Origin: an uncultured Ruminobacter sp.
GTDB lineage: Bacteria > Pseudomonadota > Gammaproteobacteria > Enterobacterales > Succinivibrionaceae
DNA: 26,966 bases
Direction of reading: 5' to 3'
NCBI GenBank assembly: GCA_900767005.1
Contig: CAAFXL010000230.1
Coordinates: forward strand, 1-26,966
Part shown: in pieces, positions 6,583-13,703 of the stretch
Layout of the letters: each line of letters opens with the position of its first letter
Position numbering within the stretch: the first letter of the stretch is position 1
Notes under the pieces: model-generated
Database searches by the model: none
What the model saw: the letters and a program-made list of their open reading frames with translations, nothing else
Told to the model about the DNA's origin: nothing
Made by a program: the position numbers and the translations under genes

Positions 6583-7929
6583 TTAACGGTTAAAGTTTAA
6601 CATCATACCAGTAGTATCTGAGATGATTTTACTATCTTTAACTACTAGATTGCCGCTTACAATGGTATGTTTTACGTGGTAAGCAAAAGTTTTTGAGGTA
6701 AATGGTGACCAACCACACTTTGAGGCAATAATGTTTGGTTTTACGGTAAATGGTTCATGTTTTACAATTGCTAAATCAGCAAAATAACCTTCTTTGATAA
6801 AACCACGGTCTAAAATGTTAAATCTTTTAGCTACGTTATGACTTAGTGCTGAAACTACAGTTTCTAGAGTCATTTTACCTTCATGAACTAGTTCTAATAC
6901 TGCAAGAAGTGAAAATTGAACTAAAGGTAGCCCTGATGGAGCCTCAAGATATGGTTTCATTTTTTCATCAAAAGTGTGAGGTGCGTGATCGGTTGCAATT
7001 ACGCTGATAACGCCATTATTAACTGCTTTAATTAGAGCTAAACGGTCGTCAAGTGTTTTAATTGCCGGATTACATTTAATCTTATTACCTAAAGTTTCAT
7101 AATCTTTATCAGAAAAATATAGATGATGAGCACAAACCTCAGCTGTAATCTTTCTTTCTTCAATTGGTAGATGAGCAAATTCTTCAAATAGTTTTACTTC
7201 TTCCTTAGTTGATAAATGAAGAACATGTAAATTTGCTCCGGTTTCCTTTGCTAGTTCCACTGCCTTTTTACTTGATTTTAAGCATGCTTCATGATTTCTA
7301 ATTAAGGGGTGCATTGAAGGAGTTAAATTATCATGATACTTTTCTTTAAAGGCTTCTAAGTTTTTTGCGATGATTTCATTATCTTCGCAGTGGGTCGCAA
7401 TTGGTAAATTAGTACTCTTAAAGATATTTCTTAAAGCTATATCATCATCAACTAATAAATTACCAGTTGATGAACCCATGAAGATTTTAACGCCACAAGT
7501 AGTTTTGGGGTCAATTGCTTTAATTTCTTCAAGGTTATCGTTGGTAGCTCCAAGATAGAAACTATAGTTTGCTAGAGAATCATTTTGCGCAATATTATTT
7601 TTATTATTTATTGCTTCTTTGGTGGTACAAGGAGGATTATTATTAGGCATATCCATAAAACTTGTTGTGCCGCCTAAAACAGCTGCTCTTGATTCAGTAA
7701 AAATAGTTGCTTTATGGGTAGCTCCAGGTTCTCTAAAATGAACTTGGTCATCAATAACTCCAGGAAGAACTAGCATGTCACTTACATCCATTACTTCATA
7801 AGAGTTATCAGCACTAATAAAGTTATCAATTTTTTCGATACGGTTATCTTTAATTAAAATATCTCTTAATGAAGTTGCACCTTCATTAATAAAAGTCGCA
7901 TTTTTTAAAAGAATAGGTTTTTGTGACAT
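6583..7929 (-). CDS. pyrC: Class I dihydroorotase, Bacteroidetes-like
   Basis: An amidohydrolase expected to interconvert carbamoyl aspartate and dihydroorotate in pyrimidine synthesis. It has 448 residues, far longer than the class II PyrC typical of E. coli (348). Visible motifs are DDQVHFREPGATHKA (residues 60-74), GGTTSFMDMPNNNPP (86-100), VKIFMGSSTGN with the likely carboxylated Lys148, THCEDN (His180), HVLHLST (His238) and ATDHAPHT (Asp314). The usual metal-binding D-x-H-x-H is DDQVH here, so the first His is Gln, as I recall for Bacteroidetes enzymes. The start at 7929 is set by AAGGAG (minus strand) seven bases upstream; an in-frame TTG at 7944 overlaps that ribosome site and is rejected. 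It stands alone and is divergent from nudF. HFREPG argues for dihydroorotase over allantoinase or dihydropyrimidinase, though a related hydrolase activity is not excluded. Confidence 0.82.
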   Translation of the reverse strand: MSQKPILLKNATFINEGATSLRDILIKDNRIEKIDNFISADNSYEVMDVSDMLVLPGVIDDQVHFREPGATHKATIFTESRAAVLGGTTSFMDMPNNNPPCTTKEAINNKNNIAQNDSLANYSFYLGATNDNLEEIKAIDPKTTCGVKIFMGSSTGNLLVDDDIALRNIFKSTNLPIATHCEDNEIIAKNLEAFKEKYHDNLTPSMHPLIRNHEACLKSSKKAVELAKETGANLHVLHLSTKEEVKLFEEFAHLPIEERKITAEVCAHHLYFSDKDYETLGNKIKCNPAIKTLDDRLALIKAVNNGVISVIATDHAPHTFDEKMKPYLEAPSGLPLVQFSLLAVLELVHEGKMTLETVVSALSHNVAKRFNILDRGFIKEGYFADLAIVKHEPFTVKPNIIASKCGWSPFTSKTFAYHVKHTIVSGNLVVKDSKIISDTTGMMLNFNR

Positions 7930-8110
7930 TTTTGTCTCCTTCAAAATATGATGATAAATTATATAGCAAATAGAATTATTTGCTAAAGATTTATCGCAAA
8001 AATTTTAAGAATTAATAAGGTTAAAGATCTAAAATTTGGTGAAGATTTTTGATCTAAGAAAAGAGCTGATCTAAAATTCTTTTTCAGAAATAGTTAATTA
8101 GGAAAGATAA
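7930..8110. promoter_or_regulatory. Divergent promoter region of dihydroorotase and nudF genes
   Basis: About 180 AT-rich bases that must contain promoters for both divergent genes. GATCTAA occurs three times (8026, 8051, 8068), and GATCTAAAATT is exact at 8026-8036 and 8068-8078. Spacing is 25 and 17 bp, not helically phased. No confident -35/-10 pair was identified. Confidence 0.4.
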
Positions 8111-8743
8111 ATGACTTCATCAGATAATTCTCCTTTATCAGGTTTAAATAAAGAAAATTGTAAAATTATTGAGAAAAAAGACTTATATAAAGGCTTTTTT
8201 AAAATGCAAGAATACTCGCTTCAATATCAAAAATTTGATGGAAGTTGGTCTAAAGTTTTAAAACGTGAAATCTTTGAACGCGGTAATGCTGCTGCAATCA
8301 TTCCTTATGACCCAATTAATGATAAAGTAGTTTTAATTGAACAATTTAGAGTGGGAGCGGTTAATGCTTCTGGAACTCCTTGGTTAATTGAAATTGTAGC
8401 TGGCATGATTGATAAAGGTGAAAGTGCACAAACTACTGTAATTAGAGAACTAAAAGAAGAAGCGGGACTAGAAACAAAGAAAGTAAAATTTATTAATAAC
8501 TTTTTATCTTCTCCAGGTGGTACTACCGAAGAAATTGCTCTATTTGTTGGGATGGTAAACTCGGAACACGCTCAAGGAAATTTTGGACTTCAAGATGAAA
8601 ATGAGGATATAAGAGTATTTAGTATTTCGCTTGATGAGGCTTATTCTTGGCTTAACGAGGGCAAAATTACTAATGCGATAACGATTATTGCTATTCAATA
8701 CTTAATGCTCAACCGTGATAAACTAAAAAAAGAATGGCTTTAA
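8111..8743 (+). CDS. nudF: ADP-ribose pyrophosphatase (Nudix)
   Basis: It hydrolyses ADP-ribose to AMP and ribose-5-phosphate in the cytoplasm. It has 210 residues, like E. coli NudF (209). The Nudix box is complete at residues 98-120: G98, E104, then RELKEEAGL (G-x5-E-x7-REL-x-EE-x-GL) with the metal-binding glutamates E116 and E117. The upstream VLIEQFRVGA and PWLIEIVAGM and the downstream SSPGGTTEEI are typical of the ADP-ribose pyrophosphatase branch (TIGR00052), where a proline about 15 residues after the box marks the subfamily. AGGA lies just before the ATG. It opens the series nudF-cpdA-yqiA-parE, matching the E. coli order except that yqiB is missing between nudF and cpdA; a 138-bp AT-rich gap stands there instead. 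Confidence 0.9.
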   Translation: MTSSDNSPLSGLNKENCKIIEKKDLYKGFFKMQEYSLQYQKFDGSWSKVLKREIFERGNAAAIIPYDPINDKVVLIEQFRVGAVNASGTPWLIEIVAGMIDKGESAQTTVIRELKEEAGLETKKVKFINNFLSSPGGTTEEIALFVGMVNSEHAQGNFGLQDENEDIRVFSISLDEAYSWLNEGKITNAITIIAIQYLMLNRDKLKKEWL

Positions 8744-8881
8744 TGTGGGATAAATCAAAAAACTAAAAAAATATTAATAATGTTTTTATAAGTGTTAATT
8801 TGTTAAAATATTATTTTTAAAATTTTAAATAAAATGCTTGCTTGTTAGCTTTTAACTAATTACTAATTTTAGGAACAAGAA

Positions 8882-9703
8882 GTGGATAGTATTTCGATTG
8901 AGCCCAAGAATTTAAGCCAAATATCAGTTTTACAATTAACTGATATGCACTTATTTGCTAGAGATGCTGAAACATTATTGGGTGTAGATACTGCAAAGAG
9001 TTTTCAGGCTGTACTTGATGCAATCAAAGATCAAAATCGCTATTATGATATAATTTTAGCGACGGGTGACCTTTCGCAAGATTATTCTGCTGATTCCTAT
9101 AAACGTTTTTCAGAGATGATAAAGCCGCTTAATAAGCCAGTATTTTGGCTTCCTGGGAACCATGATGATGGTCCATTAATGCGTCGCATTATGCCGGGAC
9201 TTGGAATAAGCAATGCTCGAAATGTTATTATTGGTAATTGGCAATTTATTTTATTAAATACTCAAGTTTATAGTGTACCACATGGATGGATTTTACCTGG
9301 TGAACTAGAGTATACTAAAGTATGTATTGAAGAACATCCTGAGTTAAATACAGTTGTATGTCTTCATCATAATACTTTAAAAGTTAATAGTGCTTGGCTT
9401 GATCAACATGAATTAAAGAATAAAGAAGAATTAATTTCTTTAATTGAAAAGTATCCTCAAGTTAAGCTAGTTTTATGTGGTCATGTTCATCAAGAAACTG
9501 ACACCATAAATAATGGGGTGAGATATATTTCTTCGCCATCAACTAGTATTCAATTTGAACCATTAAGTTATAATTTTGGTTTAGATAATAAAGGTCCTGG
9601 TTGGAGATATCTTGAGTTTTTTGAAAATGGTAATATTGAAACAGAAGTTTTTAGATTACCTTTTGAAAGGTTTTTACCTGATTTTGCAATAGGTGGTTAT
9701 TAG
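8882..9703 (+). CDS. cpdA: 3',5'-cyclic AMP phosphodiesterase
   Basis: A cytoplasmic metallophosphoesterase that hydrolyses cAMP and so tempers CRP-dependent regulation. It has 273 residues (E. coli CpdA 275). The dimetal site is complete: TDMHLF (Asp21, His23), TGDLSQD (Asp63), PGNHDD (Asn93, His94), LHHNT (His162) and GHVHQE (His201, His203). The start is GTG at 8882, following AGGAAC. The stop TAG (9701-9703) shares its G with the GTG start of yqiA, so the two are translationally coupled. Synteny with nudF upstream and yqiA and parE downstream supports CpdA over other phosphoesterases. Promoter sequences presumably lie in the 138-bp gap after nudF, but none is clear. Confidence 0.9.
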   Translation: MDSISIEPKNLSQISVLQLTDMHLFARDAETLLGVDTAKSFQAVLDAIKDQNRYYDIILATGDLSQDYSADSYKRFSEMIKPLNKPVFWLPGNHDDGPLMRRIMPGLGISNARNVIIGNWQFILLNTQVYSVPHGWILPGELEYTKVCIEEHPELNTVVCLHHNTLKVNSAWLDQHELKNKEELISLIEKYPQVKLVLCGHVHQETDTINNGVRYISSPSTSIQFEPLSYNFGLDNKGPGWRYLEFFENGNIETEVFRLPFERFLPDFAIGGY

Positions 9704-10293
9704 TGAGAGTTATATTATATCTTCATGGCTTTCTATCATCTAAGGATGCTAAGAAGCCAAAATTAACCAAGGATTTTTTAAAGAAGAATTTTCCTAATGT
9801 TAAGTATGATTGTATCAATCTTCCTGCAGATCCTGTAAAGGGATATGCATGTGCTGAAGAATGGGTACAAAAGTATTTACTTAAGGGAGATAAAGTTTCT
9901 TTAATTGGTAGTTCTCTTGGGGGCTTTTACGCTATGTGTTTAGCTTCAAAGTATCAATTAAGAGCAGCTTTAATTAATCCTTGTGTTAATCCTTGGAAAT
10001 TTTTATCACAATGTTATGGGGAACAAGAAAATCCTTATACTGGAGAAAAAGTGGTTATTGGACCAGAGCATGCTCAAGGAACTTTAGATATTTTTAATAG
10101 TGTAAAAATTAATGAAGATTTCTTAGGCTTGTTTATTCAAAAGGGTGATGAAGTTTTAGATTATCGTGATGCGATGGAACTTCTTCCTTATCCTCAAGTT
10201 CAATATGTTGAGAATAAAGGCAATCATTCTTTTACGTCATATAAAATTTGTCTTCCTGAAATTGTTAAATTCTTAGTTTCATTTGCAGGATAA
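9703..10293 (+). CDS. yqiA: YqiA-type alpha/beta-hydrolase (esterase)
   Basis: A small alpha/beta-hydrolase (196 residues; E. coli YqiA 193) with carboxylesterase activity in characterised relatives and no settled physiological substrate. It starts ILYLHGFLSS (oxyanion-side HG), has the nucleophile elbow GSSLGG (Ser71), an acid region QKGDEVLDY (Asp149 or Asp153) and catalytic His175 in NKGNHSF. The GTG start overlaps the last base of the cpdA stop codon. In E. coli parE follows directly; here a strong hairpin terminator (10341-10380) stands between them, so the cpdA-yqiA transcript probably ends before parE. Confidence 0.88.
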   Translation: MRVILYLHGFLSSKDAKKPKLTKDFLKKNFPNVKYDCINLPADPVKGYACAEEWVQKYLLKGDKVSLIGSSLGGFYAMCLASKYQLRAALINPCVNPWKFLSQCYGEQENPYTGEKVVIGPEHAQGTLDIFNSVKINEDFLGLFIQKGDEVLDYRDAMELLPYPQVQYVENKGNHSFTSYKICLPEIVKFLVSFAG

Positions 10294-10312
10294 AAATTTT
10301 TTTTCAAAATTT

Positions 10313-10337
10313 GTTTTATAAGTAACTCTTATAAAAC
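10313..10337. repeat. Perfect inverted repeat downstream of yqiA
   Basis: GTTTTATAAG (10313-10322) and CTTATAAAAC (10328-10337) form a perfect 10-bp stem with loop TAACT. There is no T run after it. It lies immediately before a second, stronger hairpin and may be part of the 3' end of the cpdA-yqiA message. Confidence 0.65.
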
Positions 10338-10340
10338 GTC

Positions 10341-10384
10341 AATTTCTTCCTAAAATCATTATAATTTAGGAAGAAATTTTGTTT
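10341..10384 (+). terminator. Terminator after yqiA
   Basis: AATTTCTTCCTAAA (10341-10354) and TTTAGGAAGAAATT (10365-10378) pair perfectly over 14 bp with a 10-base loop and run into TTTTGTTT. This is the strongest hairpin between yqiA and parE and probably separates the two transcripts. Confidence 0.8.
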
Positions 10385-10449
10385 ATTAGTGCTAAAAATT
10401 ATAAAATAACAAAGTACGTTAAGAATATTTTGTTTGTAGTAGTTATTTT

Positions 10450-10474
10450 AAATAATAAGATTAGATTATTATTT
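10450..10474. repeat. AT-only inverted repeat in the parE leader
   Basis: AAATAATAA (10450-10458) and TTATTATTT (10466-10474) form a perfect 9-bp dyad with a 7-base spacer, 29 bp before the parE start codon. Because it is all A/T in an AT-rich region, chance is a real alternative to an operator or leader stem. Confidence 0.4.
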
Positions 10475-10503
10475 CATTTCTTTAACCAATCTAGGATATT
10501 GTA

Positions 10504-12414
10504 ATGACCGTAAATGCAAGTAGTTATAATGCAGATTCCATTGAAGTATTAGAAGGTTTGGAGCCAGTTCGTCGTAGACCTGGTATGTATACCGATACCA
10601 CTAGACCAAATCACCTAGGTATGGAAGTTATCGATAATAGTGTTGATGAAGCATTATCAGGTTTTGCTAATCAAATTGAAGTTACATTATATGAAGATCA
10701 ATCTTTAGAAGTTGCGGATAATGGCCGCGGCATGCCAGTTAATATTCATTCAGTTGAAAAAGTTCCAGCAATTGAGTTAATTTTTGGGAAACTTCACGCA
10801 GGTGGTAAGTTCTCAAATCAAAATTATACCTACTCAGGCGGTCTTCATGGGGTGGGTGTGAGCGTTGTTAATGCACTATCCCTTAAGCTTGAAGCTTATG
10901 TAAAACGTGATGGAAAATTATGGAATATCGCTTATGAAAATGGCAATAAGGTTAAAGAATTAACTCAAGTAGGTGAAGTTGGTAAGCGTACTACTGGAAC
11001 CTCTATTCATTTTTGGCCAGATCCCAAGTTTTTTGATAGCTGTAAGTTTAGTTCTAAAGCGTTAATTGCTCTTTTAAAAGCAAAAGCCGTGCTTTGTCCT
11101 GGCTTAAAAATTACTTTTAATGATAAAGTTAATAATGAGCAATATAACTGGTGTTTTACTGGTGATTTAAAAAATTACTTAAGCGAGCTTTTACAAGATA
11201 AAAATGTGGTTCCTAATGAACCATATTCAGGTCATATTAAACTTGAAAATTCAGAAGTTGATTGGGCTGTAAGTTGGGGAATTGATGAAGGTTTAGGCGT
11301 TGGTGAATCATACGTAAACTTAATTCCTACAGCTTTAGGTGGAACGCACGTAAATGGTTTAAGACAAGCTTTAACTGATGCGATTCGTGAATTTTGTAAA
11401 ATCCAAAATTTACTTCCTAAAAATGTTACTCTAATTCCTGATGATGTTTGGGATAGATGCGGTTATGTTTTATCAGTTAAAATCCCTGATCCGCAATTTT
11501 CAGGGCAAACTAAGGAAAAGTTATCTTCAAGAGATTGTTCAAATCTAGTTATTAATGCCGTTAAAGATAATTTTAGTTTATGGCTTAATTCTAATATTGA
11601 AATTGCAAGAAGCATTGCAGAGGTTTGTATTAATCAAGCAACTGGAAGATTAAAAACTTCAAAATCTGTAACTAGAAAAAAAGCGGTAGCAGGACCCACC
11701 CTACCTGGTAAATTAAAAGATTGTACGGCAACCGATCCTTTAAGAGGTGAATTATTCTTAGTAGAAGGTGATTCAGCAGGTGGTAGTGCTAATAGTGCTC
11801 GTGATAAAGAATATCAAGCAGTTCTTCCTTTGAGAGGAAAAATTTTAAATACTTGGGAAAAAGATAGTAGTGATATTTTTGAATCACAAACTATTCATGA
11901 TATTTCAGTAGCAATTGGTTTAGATCCAGATTCAGATGATTTATCAGGGATTCGTTATGGCAAAATTTGTATCTTAGCTGATGCGGATTCTGATGGTCTA
12001 CATATTGGTACTCTAATTTGTGCTCTATTTACTAAGCATTTTAGAAAAGCGGTTGAAGCAGGTCACCTTTATGTGGCAATGCCTCCACTATATCGAATTG
12101 ATTGCGGCCATGATAAGTATTATGCTCTTGATGAAGAAGAGCGTGATGCGATAGTAGCAAAGATTGAAAAAAATAATAAGCGTCATGGAACGATTGAGGT
12201 AACAAGATTTAAGGGTCTTGGTGAAATGAATCCTGATCAGCTTAAGGAAACTACTTTAAATCCTGCAACCAGAAGACTTGTTCAATTAACTTTAACTCAA
12301 GAAAATGAAGAACAAGTTATGAGCTTAATGGATATGCTTTTATCTAAAAAGCGTGCTGGCGACCGTAGAAGCTGGCTTGAAGTTAAAGGCAATTTAGCTG
12401 ATATCGAAGATTAA
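10504..12414 (+). CDS. parE: DNA topoisomerase IV subunit B
   Basis: The ATPase subunit of topoisomerase IV, which decatenates daughter chromosomes. It has 636 residues (E. coli ParE 630) and aligns from end to end. The GHKL ATPase has Glu41 and Asn45 in EVIDNSVDEA, DNGRGMP (72-78) and GGLHGVGVSVVNAL (112-125). The transducer is followed by the TOPRIM domain with EGDSAGGSA (from Glu421) and the metal site DADSDG (493-498). The C-terminus MDMLLSKKRAGDRRSWLE matches ParE and not GyrB, and there is no GyrB-type insertion. The upstream neighbours cpdA and yqiA match the E. coli parE locus. flhB starts only 11 bp after its stop codon, so this essential gene probably feeds transcription into the flagellar genes. 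No obvious ribosome site precedes its ATG. Confidence 0.96.
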   Translation: MTVNASSYNADSIEVLEGLEPVRRRPGMYTDTTRPNHLGMEVIDNSVDEALSGFANQIEVTLYEDQSLEVADNGRGMPVNIHSVEKVPAIELIFGKLHAGGKFSNQNYTYSGGLHGVGVSVVNALSLKLEAYVKRDGKLWNIAYENGNKVKELTQVGEVGKRTTGTSIHFWPDPKFFDSCKFSSKALIALLKAKAVLCPGLKITFNDKVNNEQYNWCFTGDLKNYLSELLQDKNVVPNEPYSGHIKLENSEVDWAVSWGIDEGLGVGESYVNLIPTALGGTHVNGLRQALTDAIREFCKIQNLLPKNVTLIPDDVWDRCGYVLSVKIPDPQFSGQTKEKLSSRDCSNLVINAVKDNFSLWLNSNIEIARSIAEVCINQATGRLKTSKSVTRKKAVAGPTLPGKLKDCTATDPLRGELFLVEGDSAGGSANSARDKEYQAVLPLRGKILNTWEKDSSDIFESQTIHDISVAIGLDPDSDDLSGIRYGKICILADADSDGLHIGTLICALFTKHFRKAVEAGHLYVAMPPLYRIDCGHDKYYALDEEERDAIVAKIEKNNKRHGTIEVTRFKGLGEMNPDQLKETTLNPATRRLVQLTLTQENEEQVMSLMDMLLSKKRAGDRRSWLEVKGNLADIED

Positions 12415-12425
12415 GAGAGAGCTTT

Positions 12426-13556
12426 ATGGCTGAATCTGATGGTCAAGAAAAAACGGAGCAACCCACCGGAAAACGGTTAGAGGACTCCAAAAAGAAAGGT
12501 CAAGTTGCCCGTTCTAAGGAACTTGGTACTTTTGCAGTATTGCTATCAGGAATCTGCTCCTTGTGGATAATTTCAGGATGGCTTTATAAAGCTATTCTAG
12601 AAGTTATCCATAAGTGTTTTGTTATCAATCGTGAAATGATATTTGACGTAAGTGCGATGGAAAAGCTCTTTACGGAATGCTTATATATCATTCTTATTCC
12701 TTTATTATCAATGTTTATAATTGTGTTTGTTTGTGCTTTTATTGGTAATATTGGCGTGGGTGGCATGAATTTTAGCCAAGAAGCGATGATGCCTAAATTT
12801 AATAAACTTAATCCCATGAGTGGGATTAAGCGAGTTTTTAGCGTTAATAGCGTCGTAGAACTTATTAAAGCTATCTTAAAAATTTTATTAATTGGTTCTT
12901 TTTGTTATTTTTTAATTACTGGTAGACTTGAAAGTATCTTAGCTCTATCAACGATGAATATTGCTTATGCGATTGATAAAGCAATTGATATCATGTTTTG
13001 GACCTTGCTTTTTATTATTTGTGCAATGGTTCCTATCGTTCTAATTGATGCTCCTTATCAACTATGGCATTATAAAGATCAATTAAAAATGACCAAACAA
13101 GAGGTTAAGGAAGAATTTAAGAATCAGGAAGGAAATCCTCAAGTAAAATCTCATTTGCGTCAGATGATGTACCAATTAATTAATCGCCGTATGATGCAAA
13201 AGGTTCCTGAAGCTGATGTGGTAGTAACCAACCCAACTCACTATGCGGTTGCCATAAAATATGATGTAAATGGTACAACAGCTCCAACCTTAGTTGCTAA
13301 AGGAATTGATGAGGTTGCCTTAAAAATTCGAGAAATAGCAAAAGAATCAAATGTTTTTATCTTAGAAGCTCCACCACTTGCTCGTTCCCTTTATTATACG
13401 ACTGATTTTGATGAAGAAATTCCGCGAGGACTATTCCAAGCAGTAGCTCAAGTTCTAGCGTATGTTTATCAAATGAAGCAATTTAAAAAGGGTAAAGCTC
13501 AGAGACCAAAGAATCTTTCTAAAGACTTACCTATTCCAGAAGATATGCGATATTAA
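12426..13556 (+). CDS. flhB: Flagellar export apparatus protein FlhB
   Basis: A membrane component of the flagellar type III secretion gate that switches substrate specificity from rod and hook to filament proteins. It has 376 residues (E. coli 382). The N-terminal GQEKTEQPTGKRLEDSKKKGQVARSKEL is the FlhB/SctU signature; four membrane segments follow (about 35-55, 85-108, 145-165 and 188-208), then the cytoplasmic domain with the autocleavage site NPTHYAV (Asn269-Pro270, the same residue numbers as in E. coli). The NPTH site is intact, so self-cleavage is expected. The gene begins 11 bp after parE with GAGAGAG upstream of its ATG and no visible promoter between. The usual fliR and fliQ genes do not precede it, so this cluster begins at flhB. 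Confidence 0.95.
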   Translation: MAESDGQEKTEQPTGKRLEDSKKKGQVARSKELGTFAVLLSGICSLWIISGWLYKAILEVIHKCFVINREMIFDVSAMEKLFTECLYIILIPLLSMFIIVFVCAFIGNIGVGGMNFSQEAMMPKFNKLNPMSGIKRVFSVNSVVELIKAILKILLIGSFCYFLITGRLESILALSTMNIAYAIDKAIDIMFWTLLFIICAMVPIVLIDAPYQLWHYKDQLKMTKQEVKEEFKNQEGNPQVKSHLRQMMYQLINRRMMQKVPEADVVVTNPTHYAVAIKYDVNGTTAPTLVAKGIDEVALKIREIAKESNVFILEAPPLARSLYYTTDFDEEIPRGLFQAVAQVLAYVYQMKQFKKGKAQRPKNLSKDLPIPEDMRY

Positions 13557-13703
13557 TTTATATTGGTTAATATTTTTTGAAATTGTGCAGATTTTTTTAA
13601 ATATTAAGTAATAATCTTTGTAGTTGGTCAAATTCTTGCTTGTAATAATAGATTAGATATTAGTTTGTGTTTTATAATCTTAAAAAATTATTATTTGGCC
13701 AAT
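13557..13703 (+). other. Spacer between flhB and flhA
   Basis: 147 bp of AT-rich sequence. It contains an AT-only dyad TTAATATTT (13567-13575) / AAATATTAA (13599-13607) and a possible weak promoter, TTGTAG (13618-13623) - 17 bp - TGTAAT (13641-13646). No coding frame with a ribosome site precedes flhA. A separate flhA promoter is plausible but unproven. Confidence 0.35.
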
